DNA of 64,000 bases from Patella vulgata (Eukaryota > Mollusca > Gastropoda > Patellidae), in assembly GCF_932274485.2 (NCBI RefSeq), contig NC_065879.2:42898436-42962435 (forward strand). Direction: 5' to 3'. Positions 1 through 12,700 of this stretch are shown piece by piece; position 1 is the first letter of the stretch, and each line of letters opens with the position of its first letter. The notes beneath the pieces are model-generated. The model was not told the origin of the DNA, searched no databases, and saw only the letters and a list, made by a program, of their open reading frames with translations. Position numbers and translations under genes: made by a program.

Positions 1-650
1 CTTTGGAACACGATAACATTAGTTCTAATTAAGTGAGAGAGATGACACTTGTTGTATAGTTTTATCACATCGATACCTTGACTAAGTTCAATAGTGAGCA
101 TTTTCTGCTCAGGGTTAGCAGAGCGATAAGCAATTTGATCGGTCGATACTTTGGAACACAATAACTCTCCTAATTGAGGTAGAATGTTCAAACTTGGTGT
201 AGGCGTTCATTAGGTGAATGCCTTGATGGAATTTGATGATAAACATTGTATGCTTACAGTAAGCAGAGATAAGCAATCTGATTAGTTGATGCTTTGGGGC
301 ACAATAACTTTGGTTTTAATTAAGTGAGAGTAATGAAACTCTGAGTATATATTCATTATATCATTACCTTGACTAAGTTCGATGATGAGAATTTTCTGCT
401 TAGGCTAAGGAGCAATAAGCAATTTGATTGGTCAAGACTTTGGAACATAACAACTCTGCTTTTAATTAAGGTAGAATGTTTAAACTTGATGTAGATGTTC
501 ATGAGGTGAATGTCTTGACTGAGTTCAATGATTAACATTTCGAGCTACATAAGCAGAGCTGAGAAATTTCATTGGTCGATGCTTTGGGACAAGATAAATT
601 TGATTCTATCTGATAGAGAGTGATGAAACTTAGTGAATAGTTGATAATAA
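1..650. repeat. Degenerate tandem repeat, about 145-bp period
   Basis: About 4.5 copies of a roughly 145-bp unit. Each starts with a variant of CTTTGGAACACAATAAC, at about 1, 149, 291, 438 and 581, and contains variants of CCTTGACTAAGTTCAATGA and AGCAGAGCNATAAGCAATT. Copies differ by an estimated 15-25%. A single diverged copy lies near 7500-7630 and a fragment near 8545-8600. The array continues beyond the left edge. It lies downstream of PELP1 and no coding sequence was seen. Confidence 0.8.
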
Positions 651-654
651 ATGT

Positions 655-770
655 GCGATTAATTAATATGTGTCATCTATTTATTTTGGGAATTCGGCGG
701 GGGACATCAGCCTCACTGTTCTGTTGGCTTGTTATCTTAAAGAATTGAATGGCAAACAACAAAATATGTT
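655..770. repeat. Interspersed repeat tail following the 145-bp array
   Basis: The phrase TGTGTCATCTATTTA followed by GACATCAGCCTCA recurs at about 8865-8895 (GTGTCATCTATTTAAGGACACCAGCCTCA written as two pieces). There it also follows a 145-bp-family fragment. This suggests the tandem array and this tail belong to one composite element. Family unknown. Confidence 0.5.
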
Positions 771-780
771 TTCAGTTATA

Positions 781-786
781 TTTATT
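781..786 (-). promoter_or_regulatory. PELP1 poly(A) signal
   Basis: AATAAA on the minus strand begins one base after the PELP1 stop codon (TGA, 790-788). If used, the 3' UTR would be only a few tens of bases. No other AATAAA was looked for further downstream, so a longer isoform is not excluded. Confidence 0.55.
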
Positions 787-787
787 T

Positions 788-3700
788 TCAATCCGAATCT
801 GGTCCAGCATCGATGAAACTCATTGCCATTGATTCCACAGCTTTATTCTGTGTCTGTAAATAAAACATTACAATACAATTAATTAGTCCTAGTTTGGACA
901 GGTTGTCAACATTTGAGAAAAATTGGCTAGATAATCGGGTCTTTCACATTATCATAAACAATGTCTAAGGGAGGTAACTCCTCTTAAAACAAGATGTTTA
1001 AGCCCATGAAATTAATTTAAGAATGTCATTTCAAAAAATCCATTTGATTGCATGCGAGTTCAATATCTAACACTCTTAATTTTTTATTGTAAAATTTCTC
1101 TCTTCATGGGCCATATCTATGCTTTTAAAATTAATCCCAATTCGTCGTCACGATTCATGTTTGTTTATATTAATGCAAGAATTATGGGATTTATTGTGGG
1201 ACGGGGCGCAACTCTTACTTGACTTGGCTAAAGAGACTGGATAATCAACCACATTAAAAACCAAACTCCCGGTTACGCATGGGCAATGGACTTTACGTCA
1301 AATATTGACAACCTTTCCAGACCCTCCATATGTTGAAGACTAGGAGGTTCTGGGTGACCGAGAATAGGTATTTAAATGATTTCAACTTTAAATTCATGCT
1401 GCCCTTTAAGCAATTCGTTTCTTGACTTCTTAGTCTACAATTATTGCCTTACAATTATTGTAACAAATCAGAGATATTCTAAAATAATGAACATGTATAT
1501 CTATATTCAGAGCCTCCAATATAACTAATTCAATCGCAAGTGAAAATAACCAAATAAAACTGTGATACAGCTATGTATGTATTTTGTAAGATAGTATTTG
1601 AGAATTTTCATACAGACATTAGGTGATACCCAGGGCCTAGTATTCAGAAAAGTAAGAAGATATTTTAAATATGCAAAATTTTTTAATTCAAATTAAGTAG
1701 GGCAGCTTCAACACCAAAGTTAAAAGGGATAATTTAAAAAAACTTAATTTTAATTTCACTCTTTGATTGGATGCCCCCCTTGAAATGGGGTCATCCTTCC
1801 CTCTGGCCCTCTCTCAGAACGCCACTGAAATTAATGCAACGATCAACAGTCTATATTTAGCAATTCATCTATTGCCTATTAAAAGTTTACAACAGTGAGT
1901 CATGAATGATAAATTTAAAGCTAAATTTGGCAGCCATTAGATACATGTAAGTAATATTACATTTGATTTAGCATACCTGAACATCAAGAGACATCGAATC
2001 TGGTTTCTCTTCTGGCATATCTTCTGACACAACAGAACCATGAACATCTTCAACTTGTGAAATCTTCTCCTGACTTGTACGCATTTCAGATTCTTCAACT
2101 GACGGCATATGACCATCTGCTACATCCTCCAATGTTTGCATATCTTCAAAGGATAGTTTCTTGGGCTTCGATGATGCATTATCTTCAGGTTCTTCATCTA
2201 AGTCAGAATCGGAGTCTGCTTCTATGTTTGAATCCTGGATAAATGTTTGCTGAGGCTGATTAAGAGTTGGCTTGACAGAAGTCTTTTCTACTTTTGAGCG
2301 TGAGAGAGTCAATGTTTTAGAAGGCACTAATGGCTTATTGGGTGTGTTTTGAATAGATGAATGGTTTACCAGTGTCTCTTTTTGAATAGATTTATCTGAA
2401 TGTATTGTAGAAACTTCAAAATTTGGCCCACGAAGGCAAGGAGCCCGAGGATGAAATAAACACTCACTTATGGATAGTGCTTCTCTACAGAAAGATGAAA
2501 CCTGGAAAAATAATGTACATGCATAGCATGACATAAGCCACAGTTAATTTATAATTAACACAGTAAATAATAATTACTATGCCATGATCTAAGGGCATTC
2601 AACAGCAATAGAAAGTGGGTATATAATATACTTTTCAAAAAAGTAGGGGATATTGAAATGCAAATACATATATATGCAGGTTGTGATATGATAAATAGTC
2701 ATGGACACTTGACATGCTTTGAGAGTATGTTCACAGATGAAGAACTTATCGCCCCAACAGAACCACTGAGCTGCACATGCAACACGCAATAGCGCCATAC
2801 ACGTGGGGGAGGGGTTCGTTGTCAAATTTGACACTTCAAGGAAGAGTTGATGAAAACTGCCGCGTGCTGGTTTATCTTTCCATGTTTGCTTTCCTATCGG
2901 TTCTTCATAAGATTTACTGTTTAGCGTATCTTTGCTTTAGTGTGTTACGTTTTAATTTGATTGGGACGTCAACCGACAACACTGCAAGAATTGTCCGTGG
3001 CACTGCAATAGGAGTGGGTCAGATTGCCCCAAATCGTGATTGGACGGTTGATTAGGAGCATGCCACGATGAATTGCTGAATGTCTGAGGATTAGTGGAGC
3101 AATTACTCATTATTAAGACAAAAATCAAAAACGTCCATTTTCACTTTTGACAGTGTATCTCTTTGCGAGTGAAATGGGGTCGTCAGATAAGCCGCCCATA
3201 TGAACTGTTTTGAGTAGGCAATTGGCCTGTTATTAACATACACTGGTTACCTCTAATAAAAACAGCAGTGCATTTCCGCAGTTTTGTATGGTTTCTGAAT
3301 ATCCCCTACTTTTTTTGAAGAGTATATATCATATTTTCATCAAAGAAATTTGTCTACAAATCACCCAAGGTGGAAGCAGACCTTAAGGTTTAAGTAATAA
3401 AAAAACAAACATCAAAGAAAGACCCACTTTTTGGCCAAATTTTGAAAACTTATATATGTATGTAATGTATGTAATATAATGTATGTAATATACTTGCAAA
3501 TCGAAGCTTCAGAGATTAACCACGAATTTTACTAAGTCTCCAGCTATCTAAAAACTTGGATTTTGTTTATGTCGATTAGTGTAAATCAATAAGTGTAATG
3601 AGACCTATATTCTGTAGTAACCACTTAAAATGATCAGCATAGAAACCCTAATACTGATTGTGCAACAAACAGCATTATGCATATGTATAAAAAAATAAAA

Positions 3701-6700
3701 TAAAGAAATGCCATTCGGTCTTACCATTACACTGGGGTCGTTTTGTCCAATTGTAAAAAATCTAACAGCACATTGTAATAATGAAGGTAGTTTAGAATGT
3801 TGTGATATGACGCAAGCTTTTAATACAGCATATAATCTTTTACGAGACTTATCATCACTATATGGTACTGGTGGTACTTCTCTATTACATTGTACATCTA
3901 ATAATATAGACACTATTACTTCTTGTATATCCTATAAATATAAACATTGTATATCTGATAACATAGACACTATTACTTCTTGTATAGCCTATAAATAAAA
4001 ACATTGTATATCTGATAGCATAGACACCTTTACTTCTTGATATATCCTATAAATATAAACATTGTATATCTGGTAACTTAGACACTATTACCTCTTGTAT
4101 ATCCTATAAATATAAACATGATGGGATACATCTTATAATATAGATAATATTACTTCTTGTATATCCTATTATACATCAAATACTATACAAACCAGGGCTG
4201 GGACTATTACATTGCAAATGTAATTAATTAAAATACCATTACCATTAACCTTTAAATGTAATCATTACAAAATGGCCGCCGCTTGTATGTGCACAGTGTA
4301 AAAGTATGGTATATCAAGGTTGTGGACCCGATTTTGATGAGACTAGAAATGCATGTCTATAACGCAAAGATCTTGGTTGCTTTCAATATTCGCGCATATC
4401 GGATCATAACTTTCTGAGGTATGTCCCCTGATTGTACTCAAAATCTCGTTTTAAGCTTGTGGTCCCTCTAGAGGTCACAATTATTATCTGATTTAAAAAA
4501 CTGTTCGATTATATCACCGTTACACCGTAGTGTTGGTCGAGTTCAAATTTTGTGAAAATCAGATGAAAACTGCCAGACAAAATGGCCGCCCCCCTACGCA
4601 AATAGTGTAAACATCTGGTATATCAAGGTTGTAGACACTCTAGAGGTCACAATTTTGATCTGATCTTGATGAAACTTGAAATGCATCTTTATAACCCAAA
4701 GATCTTGGTTGCTTTCGATATTTGCGCATATCGGATCATAACGTTTTTAGCTTGTGGTCCCTCTAGAGGTCACAATTTTTATCTGATTTAAAAAAACGTT
4801 TTAGTATATCGGACCAAAACTACTGGACAAAATGGCCACCCCTTGTACGCAAATAGTATAAATATATGGTATATCAAGGTTGTGGACCCTCTAGAAGTCA
4901 CAATTTTGATCCGATTTTGAACTTGAAATATATCTTTATAACCCAAAGATCTTGGTTCCTGTCCATATTCGCGCATATCGGATCGTAACTTACTGAATTA
5001 TGGCCCTTGATTGTTCGAAAAATCGCTTTTTTTTTTTAGCTTGTTCTCTATCCATCTCTTGCAAAATGTGGGCGTATCCTGCCTGGCAGCAGCTGGTTTA
5101 AATGTAATCATTACAGTTACTTTCTCAGAATTTTATCAATGTAATTTATCATTACCCATAAAGCTTCTACAATGGTCAATATAATCTTTGGATCACAATA
5201 ATCAGAATTTACATTTTTGTACATTGATTGTCTTTCTGTATTACAAAATAATACTGAAGATATATACACATTGTATAAATATAAATAATGTAAAACCATA
5301 CTGTTTTAATATACATGTACATGTATAGTAATTATTACCTTGTATGACTTTGTTTGAAGACTAGAACCAAAACTTGATACAAACAACTGAAATACTAAAC
5401 AAAACAGAAAACATATGATTTCTGTAATTTCACACCTCTTTACAGAAAGTGTATCAGTAACTCTAATATGCCGAAAAAGTGTGTTAATCTCTCTCTCCCC
5501 TCCCCCCTCAAATTCCACCCGAATTAAAATGATGAAACTCATTTTCCATCCAAATTAAAATTGTAAATTGTGATCTATTGTTTCATTTACCAGTAGTCGT
5601 GTACAAGAGAGGGTATATTTCCTCTTCCTAAAACACATAATATACCACATATTATTGTATTTAATACTAACCCTTTAGACAGTTACTAGTAAGAGTAGAA
5701 TTAGCTAATATATTAGTTTTTCTATAAGAACTCATTCCCTGTGTTATTTCTTGATATCCTGCATTTTTCTTCTTCTTTTTCTTTGGAGGTTCTAAACCAG
5801 TATTCATACCAGTTGTTGAAAGCTTAAAATAACAGTATAATTATCAATATTAATGTCACTTAAATGGCAGACATAAACATACCCTGTTGAATTTTTGCAT
5901 TGTACAATGTAACAAATATGGCATGTTACATCAGAGTGTTTTTTTTTAGCCCACTTGTTGCAGAAAAGTAGGATGTTAAACCCCCTTTTCTTTTCATTTG
6001 AATTTCAGTGATTTTAACTAAAAATGTGCTCTATCTTGCCTTTAAAATTTATGCAAAATTTGTCTCAAAAAACTGCTTTTGATTTATTTTCACAATTAAT
6101 AGGAAATACCTGTTATATGATTTTGTTACCTTTATTACATCAACCTGTGGTGTGACATCACTGATTATTTCTTTAATTAGGTCTGTTTCCTCGGCAACAA
6201 GATTACTGGAGGAACCAAGAAGTTGTAACCACGTCGTCATAGTTTTATATACACACTCTCTTAATGTACTGAAACATCAAAGTGTATATATAACGGGGGC
6301 ATTAGGCAGACCATAAACATATATATATAGCCATTATAGGCAGACCGTTTGATTAAGCAGACAAAAACTGGTCTGCCGAATATTTAAACTGATGATTTTA
6401 CAAGTTAAAAAGTGAAAAATCATCACATTTCTATAGTTGGAATAGATTTTAGTTGCCTCTCACAGTAATTTTGGGTATTTGGATCTTAAAAAAAAATCAA
6501 TAAAATTTATTTTTTACTCTTAAGTTTTGACCCAAGTATATTTCTTTATCTATTATTATGGGCATTAGGCAGACAGGCTTTGAACCTAAAAACATATGAA
6601 TGTCTATATTTTTTTTTCATCCAGGAAACCTTACTTTTAATTTTGACAACAAATTTTTTTCGTGGTTTTAATTCATTTCGAAAATAATATTTTGTCGTTT

Positions 6701-9700
6701 TGTTACTGTCAAAATTCTCGTTTCGACGTGAGAGATCATTAATTGAAACATTCTCAAGTATATGACGTAAACGGCAAATGTCAACCTTCTGTCTACCCGG
6801 GAACTTTCGGGACTTTTGGTTTGCATTTTTGGTTGTGGAAAAAGGCAGCATATCTACCGTATGGAAAACGGATGGTAAGTAAAATTACTATTATTTCGAA
6901 TACCAAAAGAATTTTAAGTAAATAAACTAAATCAAATGTTTATAATTGAGTATGGATTATGTGCGATTTATTTTTGCCAGAATGGTAGGCCTAATGGGGC
7001 TCACTTAGCCTAGATAAAACTTCAAAGATGGAATTTATCTACAGGCCAAGTATCTTGAGTAGGCCTAAAGTAGTCTACCGGTACTGTTCACTTTTTGGGC
7101 CACCATAACTTCATACGTCTAGTTAAAACCAATAATGGCCTTTTCATTCAAGTTCAGATATGGTCATCACGCAGGGTTGGGTGTTAAACCCCTCACTGTT
7201 CATTGTTTATGTGTTCGATCTAGGCTACAAAGTCGAGTTTACTTTTGGCACTTTTGATAAATCTAACATCAAAGAGAGAGAGAAAGAGAGAGATTGGGTT
7301 TAAATCAACTTGACACAAACTAGGTCATTTCGGGACTAAGTTGTGCCTAGGGCTCTTTAGCAGTGGGAGGAAACAGGAGGACCCAACCACGCCAGGTGAC
7401 TCAATGACAGAACTTATGATACAGCATGCACAGGCTAACGAATTGGCCATGTATGTGCTTTTATGTGAGACACAATGTTTTAAATTGGACTATAATGTTT
7501 AAAACTGCTGTAGGTGTTTCTCAGTCGAATACCTTGAGGCTATAAGGCTAAGCATAGATAAACAATTTTATTGAATGATGATTTGGTACACAATAAAATC
7601 AATTCTAATTGAGCCAGATTGGTGAAACTTGTAGTCCAGGCATTTTAACTCAATTTCGCACCATTTCGGGCAGTTGCTGCAATAGAAATGCCGACCACGT
7701 TTTATGGTCGGTCTAGACGTATATTATCACCAAAAAAAAGTCCCAGTCCGAAATCCGTGCCCAAATGGGTCAAATTGGCAAAAATCCAAAATGGCCACCG
7801 GTTTTGACTGGAAAATGCCAGTTTTTATCCACTTACCATAATATGATTGAGTCTGGTATCAAAATATATCCTTTCGAGGTAGCTGGATCCATTCCCATAT
7901 ACATTTTGGTGATTAGTTATACCGCGGAGTCAATATTGGGAAATAATTCCAGATGGCGGTCAGTTTTGGCGGGAAAATTCGAATTTTACAAAATTATCAA
8001 ATTTGGTGCCAAAATATATGTTTTGGAGGCAGCTGATCTCATTTTCGACACATTTGTTCCATCCTGGTAATTAACTGGTTCCCCTTGGTCAAAATAATGG
8101 GAAATCCCATTGGAGATTTGGGGATTACGAGTGGTCGAGTCCGCTTCAGATCTAATACGATGGCATTCATCAAACATCAACTAAATTTCATGTAGACGCT
8201 CTGGTCGACCACTGCTCACTACGGAAGCAACGTAGCAGGCATGACGAAACGGGTCACTCTCAGCCCACTGTGGACGCAGTGTCGTGGGCGTGTCCGATTT
8301 CGATCACCAACCTCGAAAATTGAGCCAAGATAGCCAACACGTGGCAAATGTATTTCAGAAAATGATTCAAATGTTGAGACACAGATGGATACAATATCGC
8401 CTGTTTGTCAGATATGCAGTGAACTACCCATCGTCATTCCCAAAATGACGGAAAGATAACGGGTATTGGAAGCCGACAATAATGAGCCGATTAAGATTCT
8501 TGGCTTACGCTCAAAAATGAGCGGAGATACCAATTTCAATGGCAGAGAATTTAGGACAGAATAAAACTTGGTGTAAAGTCATGACTAAGTTCAACAATAA
8601 GCCAAGGGCGTGCTAGGGCCTCCGAATCTAGGCAGACCAAAGTTAGGGCAATTTAGGAGGGGGGGGGGTAGGATCGGGGAAAATTTGAGTTCTGTGGCAC
8701 ATGATAGAAGCGATTTGACGTATATGCCATGACATACCATACATTGACACTTGGTTAAAGGAACAATAACACTCTTGCTGGCTTGATAGCTCCAGAAAAT
8801 AAAAAATAGCCTGTACTAGATGTTTTATAAATAAGTTAGATGTGCAAGTAATTAATAAGTGTCATCTATTTAAGGACACCAGCCTCAATGCTGATTTATT
8901 AAATACAACTAGATTAATGTCAAGTCGTCATTTGAACTGTCTTGGCTTGTCCAAAAAATAGGCATTGCGAATTCTACTGTTTACTGTTGTAACAGCGGTC
9001 ACCGATTATATATGTTGTAATGGACCGTCTGCTAGTCTTTCCTACAGACCATGTAAAAGACAACGGTCCGCAAAAATGAATTTTGGCACCGCGGACCCTC
9101 TAGACCTTGATAGAGACTCCTCCACTTCATTAACCTTAAAACATTGACCAATAACTATGGGTTGTTCATTATTAAATGGTTGACTGAATCATTTTGTGCC
9201 ATGTGCTTCAAAAAGCACGACCAGCTTCCGCAGTGACCCGAGAGTGGCCCCAGTCGACATACCCCTATGCCGCTACCGCAGTGAACTGGGAGACACTCCA
9301 AATGAAATTTAGTTGATTCGGGATGAAAGTCATTGTAATAGGTCTAAGGTAGGAATATCATTAATCTCTAATCCCTAATCGAAAAACTAAATCCCAAATT
9401 GGAATTTCTCCTATATTGACACAGGGAATCACTTAATCACTAAAATATGTACAAAAATAGATTCAGCTACCTCAAAAACATATATTTTAACACCAAACTT
9501 GATCTTTATGTAAAATTTGAATTTTCCCGCCAAAACTGACCACCATCTTGAATAACCCCTAATATTGACTCAGTGGTAACACTTATCACAAAAATATGTA
9601 TGGAAATGGATTCAGTTACCCTGAAAACGTATATTTTGATACCAAACTCGATCATATTGTGATAATTGGGTGGAAATTGGAATTTACAAGCCAAAAGCGG

Positions 9701-12700
9701 TGGCCATTTGGGATTTTGGCCAATTTGACCCATTTGGGCAGGGATTTCGGACTGGGACTTTTTTTTGATCATAATATACGTCTAAACCAACCATAAACCG
9801 TGATCGGCATTTCTATTGCAGCAACTGCCCGCACTTTTGCTATTTTGCCTGGACTAATATGTGTCGGTGGAACACCAAGCTCACTCTTGGCTTGTTTCTA
9901 CCACCTCTACCAACTTGAAAATGATATTAGATTTAAGGGCATATAGCTCTATTCTTGGGAACTTTAGCATAGACAAAGTGTGTCTAAAAGCACATTTTAC
10001 TGTATATAAAGTGAATTCTATTCAATGTTTGAAATTTTATTATAATTTTCAATCAGTTATGTTTGGTAAATACGTGAGTCCATTCTACACGATTTTATTA
10101 TAATTATGGTAGTTTGTTGTTTGGGAATCAGCCCTTTTTAAATACTTCCGTACAATTGTCTTCTGGGGTAAGTTTTCTTTGTTCATTACACATGTCCCCC
10201 AAATCATTATGTCCTGACGCTAGCAAATACCTGGATGATGACACTACCCAAAATTCATCACTGCCCTCCTTCACAGCACCCCTCGGTTTGACCCTACATC
10301 CTTCACTGTTCTTGTACCACACCTTCCATTCCCATATGTGTGCCTCGCTTGACCCAATAGTGCTCCCACCAATTAGACCCTTACCAACATACCATATAAT
10401 TGCTCCCTAATCATGTTATCGACACCGGTATAAATAACGGCTATATATATTACTCAATGTTTTAGCTTGAGACGATTAAACAATTTAAAATACAGACATT
10501 AGGCAACACAAATTAAATAACTTGTTTCTCGGGCACCGCCCGCACGCACAATTGGTTGCGCGTGCAGTCTATTTATTAGTCTTGATGAAAAAAAATAAAT
10601 ATGTAACGCCCGCCCGCACATCGACAAGCAAGTCGTAAAAAAAATATCCCGCATGTACCTACATCCGCCATACATGTATATCTATTCAAATGTATTAAAA
10701 CTGATTCAGATGAACATGCTGTCTTTTTTATCCGAACAATGGCGAAGTTTGGCAGATTTGCCTTTTTTATTGATATCGAAAGAACCTCCATTTTGTATCA
10801 CGTGATATTAATTACCTCCCCTGATAAACTAGAATTTGATTCGTGTTAAAAGTCATTGGCGACAATATTTCAATCATTCGATCGTAATCGGCTCATTATT
10901 GCCGGCTTCAGTCGGTCCTTGTTTGGAAAATCCTATTGATAAAATAATGAACCGTAGAACAGGTTAATTAATTATAGCTAAGAATACAATACGATGACGA
11001 TAGTCGTCATATTAATGCATACCTTAGAATCTGGGTCATTATTAGCACATTTACGGTAGTTTCGATAATCCGGAAAATAATAATTGGATTACCGATTTGA
11101 TGGTTTTACTGACCAGTTGTTAGTTAGATTTAAATAGTCATTCAATATAAACACCGGATAGAACACCGAATATCCTGAGAAACACACCGAATATCCCAAG
11201 AAACAGTATTTCCGGCAATCTCCAATACCGATGACACGGTGTGACGTGCATTGGTTGGAATTCGGTAAATAATTATAAATAAACCGGCGATACTAGATTT
11301 AGTTTTAAATACTGTTTACCATGATTATTATTTTTGATACACCTGGTGAAAGAGGCTTAGTTTTTAAAAATATTGTTGTCTTTATGGAGGGCTATTACAT
11401 AGTCGTATGGAATTTTATTTTAAACCAATTTCAATTATGTGAATTAAATATGGAAAATTATTTTCCTTTCAGTCAGTGTTCAGTCTCAGTGTTTTAGTAG
11501 ACTTGATTTTGGGTTTATGTTTTAAGTATGTACAATAAAGTTGAATATAACGGAAAGCAAAAACGTAAACAAGTAATGACTTTCTCATTAAAAAAAAAAA
11601 AATAAAGAAAGACCGCCCTCCCGCCCCAACAATTTTCAGCAATAGCCAAATTTTATTTTGCACCATCAATGAGTAAAAAAAAAAAAGAAACCGCCCTCCC
11701 TCCCTACAGTTTCAGCTGTCAGTTGCCCGAGAAACAAGACATTTATTTTGTGTGGCCTTATCTTGCATGTGCCTTTCAATGAAATACCTCCCGTGCGTCT
11801 AATATTGCATCTAGTATAAATAATGTACGATTGCCAAGTTGCTCGTAATTTATGTGAAGTCACACCTGTGCTTTAAGTATAAATACTAGCCTGTCCAGTG
11901 CCTATCCTGTCTGCCTAATGACTATATATATGTACTTGTCTGCTTAATGGCTATATATGTACTTGTCTGCCTAATGGCTATATATATGTACATGTCTGCC
12001 TAATGGCTATATATATATATATATGTACTGGTCAATTTCAGTTGGTTCAAGGCTGGAGAACAGTTTGGTTCAGCGATGGCGACGAGGCGAGGAAATACTG
12101 ACGACAAAATGTCACTATGCGTTTCTTTTTTTGAAAAATATATATATATATATATGTTTAATTTTTTTTAGTAAAGCAACTGAACTCAATCAAATTAAAC
12201 TGATATCTTTGTTTCATCTTCATGGTTTTGATTTTCTAAAGATCTACCATATATTCAGTACTATGCACCAGTGAATTTATTAATAGTTCAGCGGACAATA
12301 TCTTGGCGTGATTGGAAGAGCTAAATTTTTAGTAACTGTTTACGTTCCACAAATAAGAACATGACACAATAAATTCAGAGAGGTCCTGAAACATCCTATA
12401 TACCTTACCAATATTGTTTTTGTTGACCATATTTAGTATTTACTCTTGTCCACACCAAACTCTGTATAAACAGTTTATTAATAGTCGATGTAAAAGGAAT
12501 TAGAACTTGTCTACACCTAAAAAATATATATATTACATAAATCAAACCACAACTTCACAATAATTAATATAAATTTTACAATATTTAACATAATATAAAT
12601 TTCACATATATAACATAATTAATATAAATTTTACAAATGAAATGGGGTTTAACGTCCTACTGTTCTGCTCCGAACTGGGCTAATGAAGATGGCATACACC

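Noticed and set aside
3605-3913. PELP1 exon 14 starting at the TTAG before ATGTACAATG
   Set aside because: The phase is wrong there; starting at 3931 keeps phase 0 and adds conserved DIQEVIVSILL.
3888-4190. CRISPR-like regular repeats
   Set aside because: The repeats are contiguous units without distinct spacers, in a eukaryotic gene; they are a tandem duplication.
5117-5299. Candidate extra PELP1 exon reading SDYCDPKIILTIVEALW
   Set aside because: Its phase fits neither neighbour, and exons 13 and 14 join directly in phase with conserved sequence (TKSYK, then DIQEVIVS).
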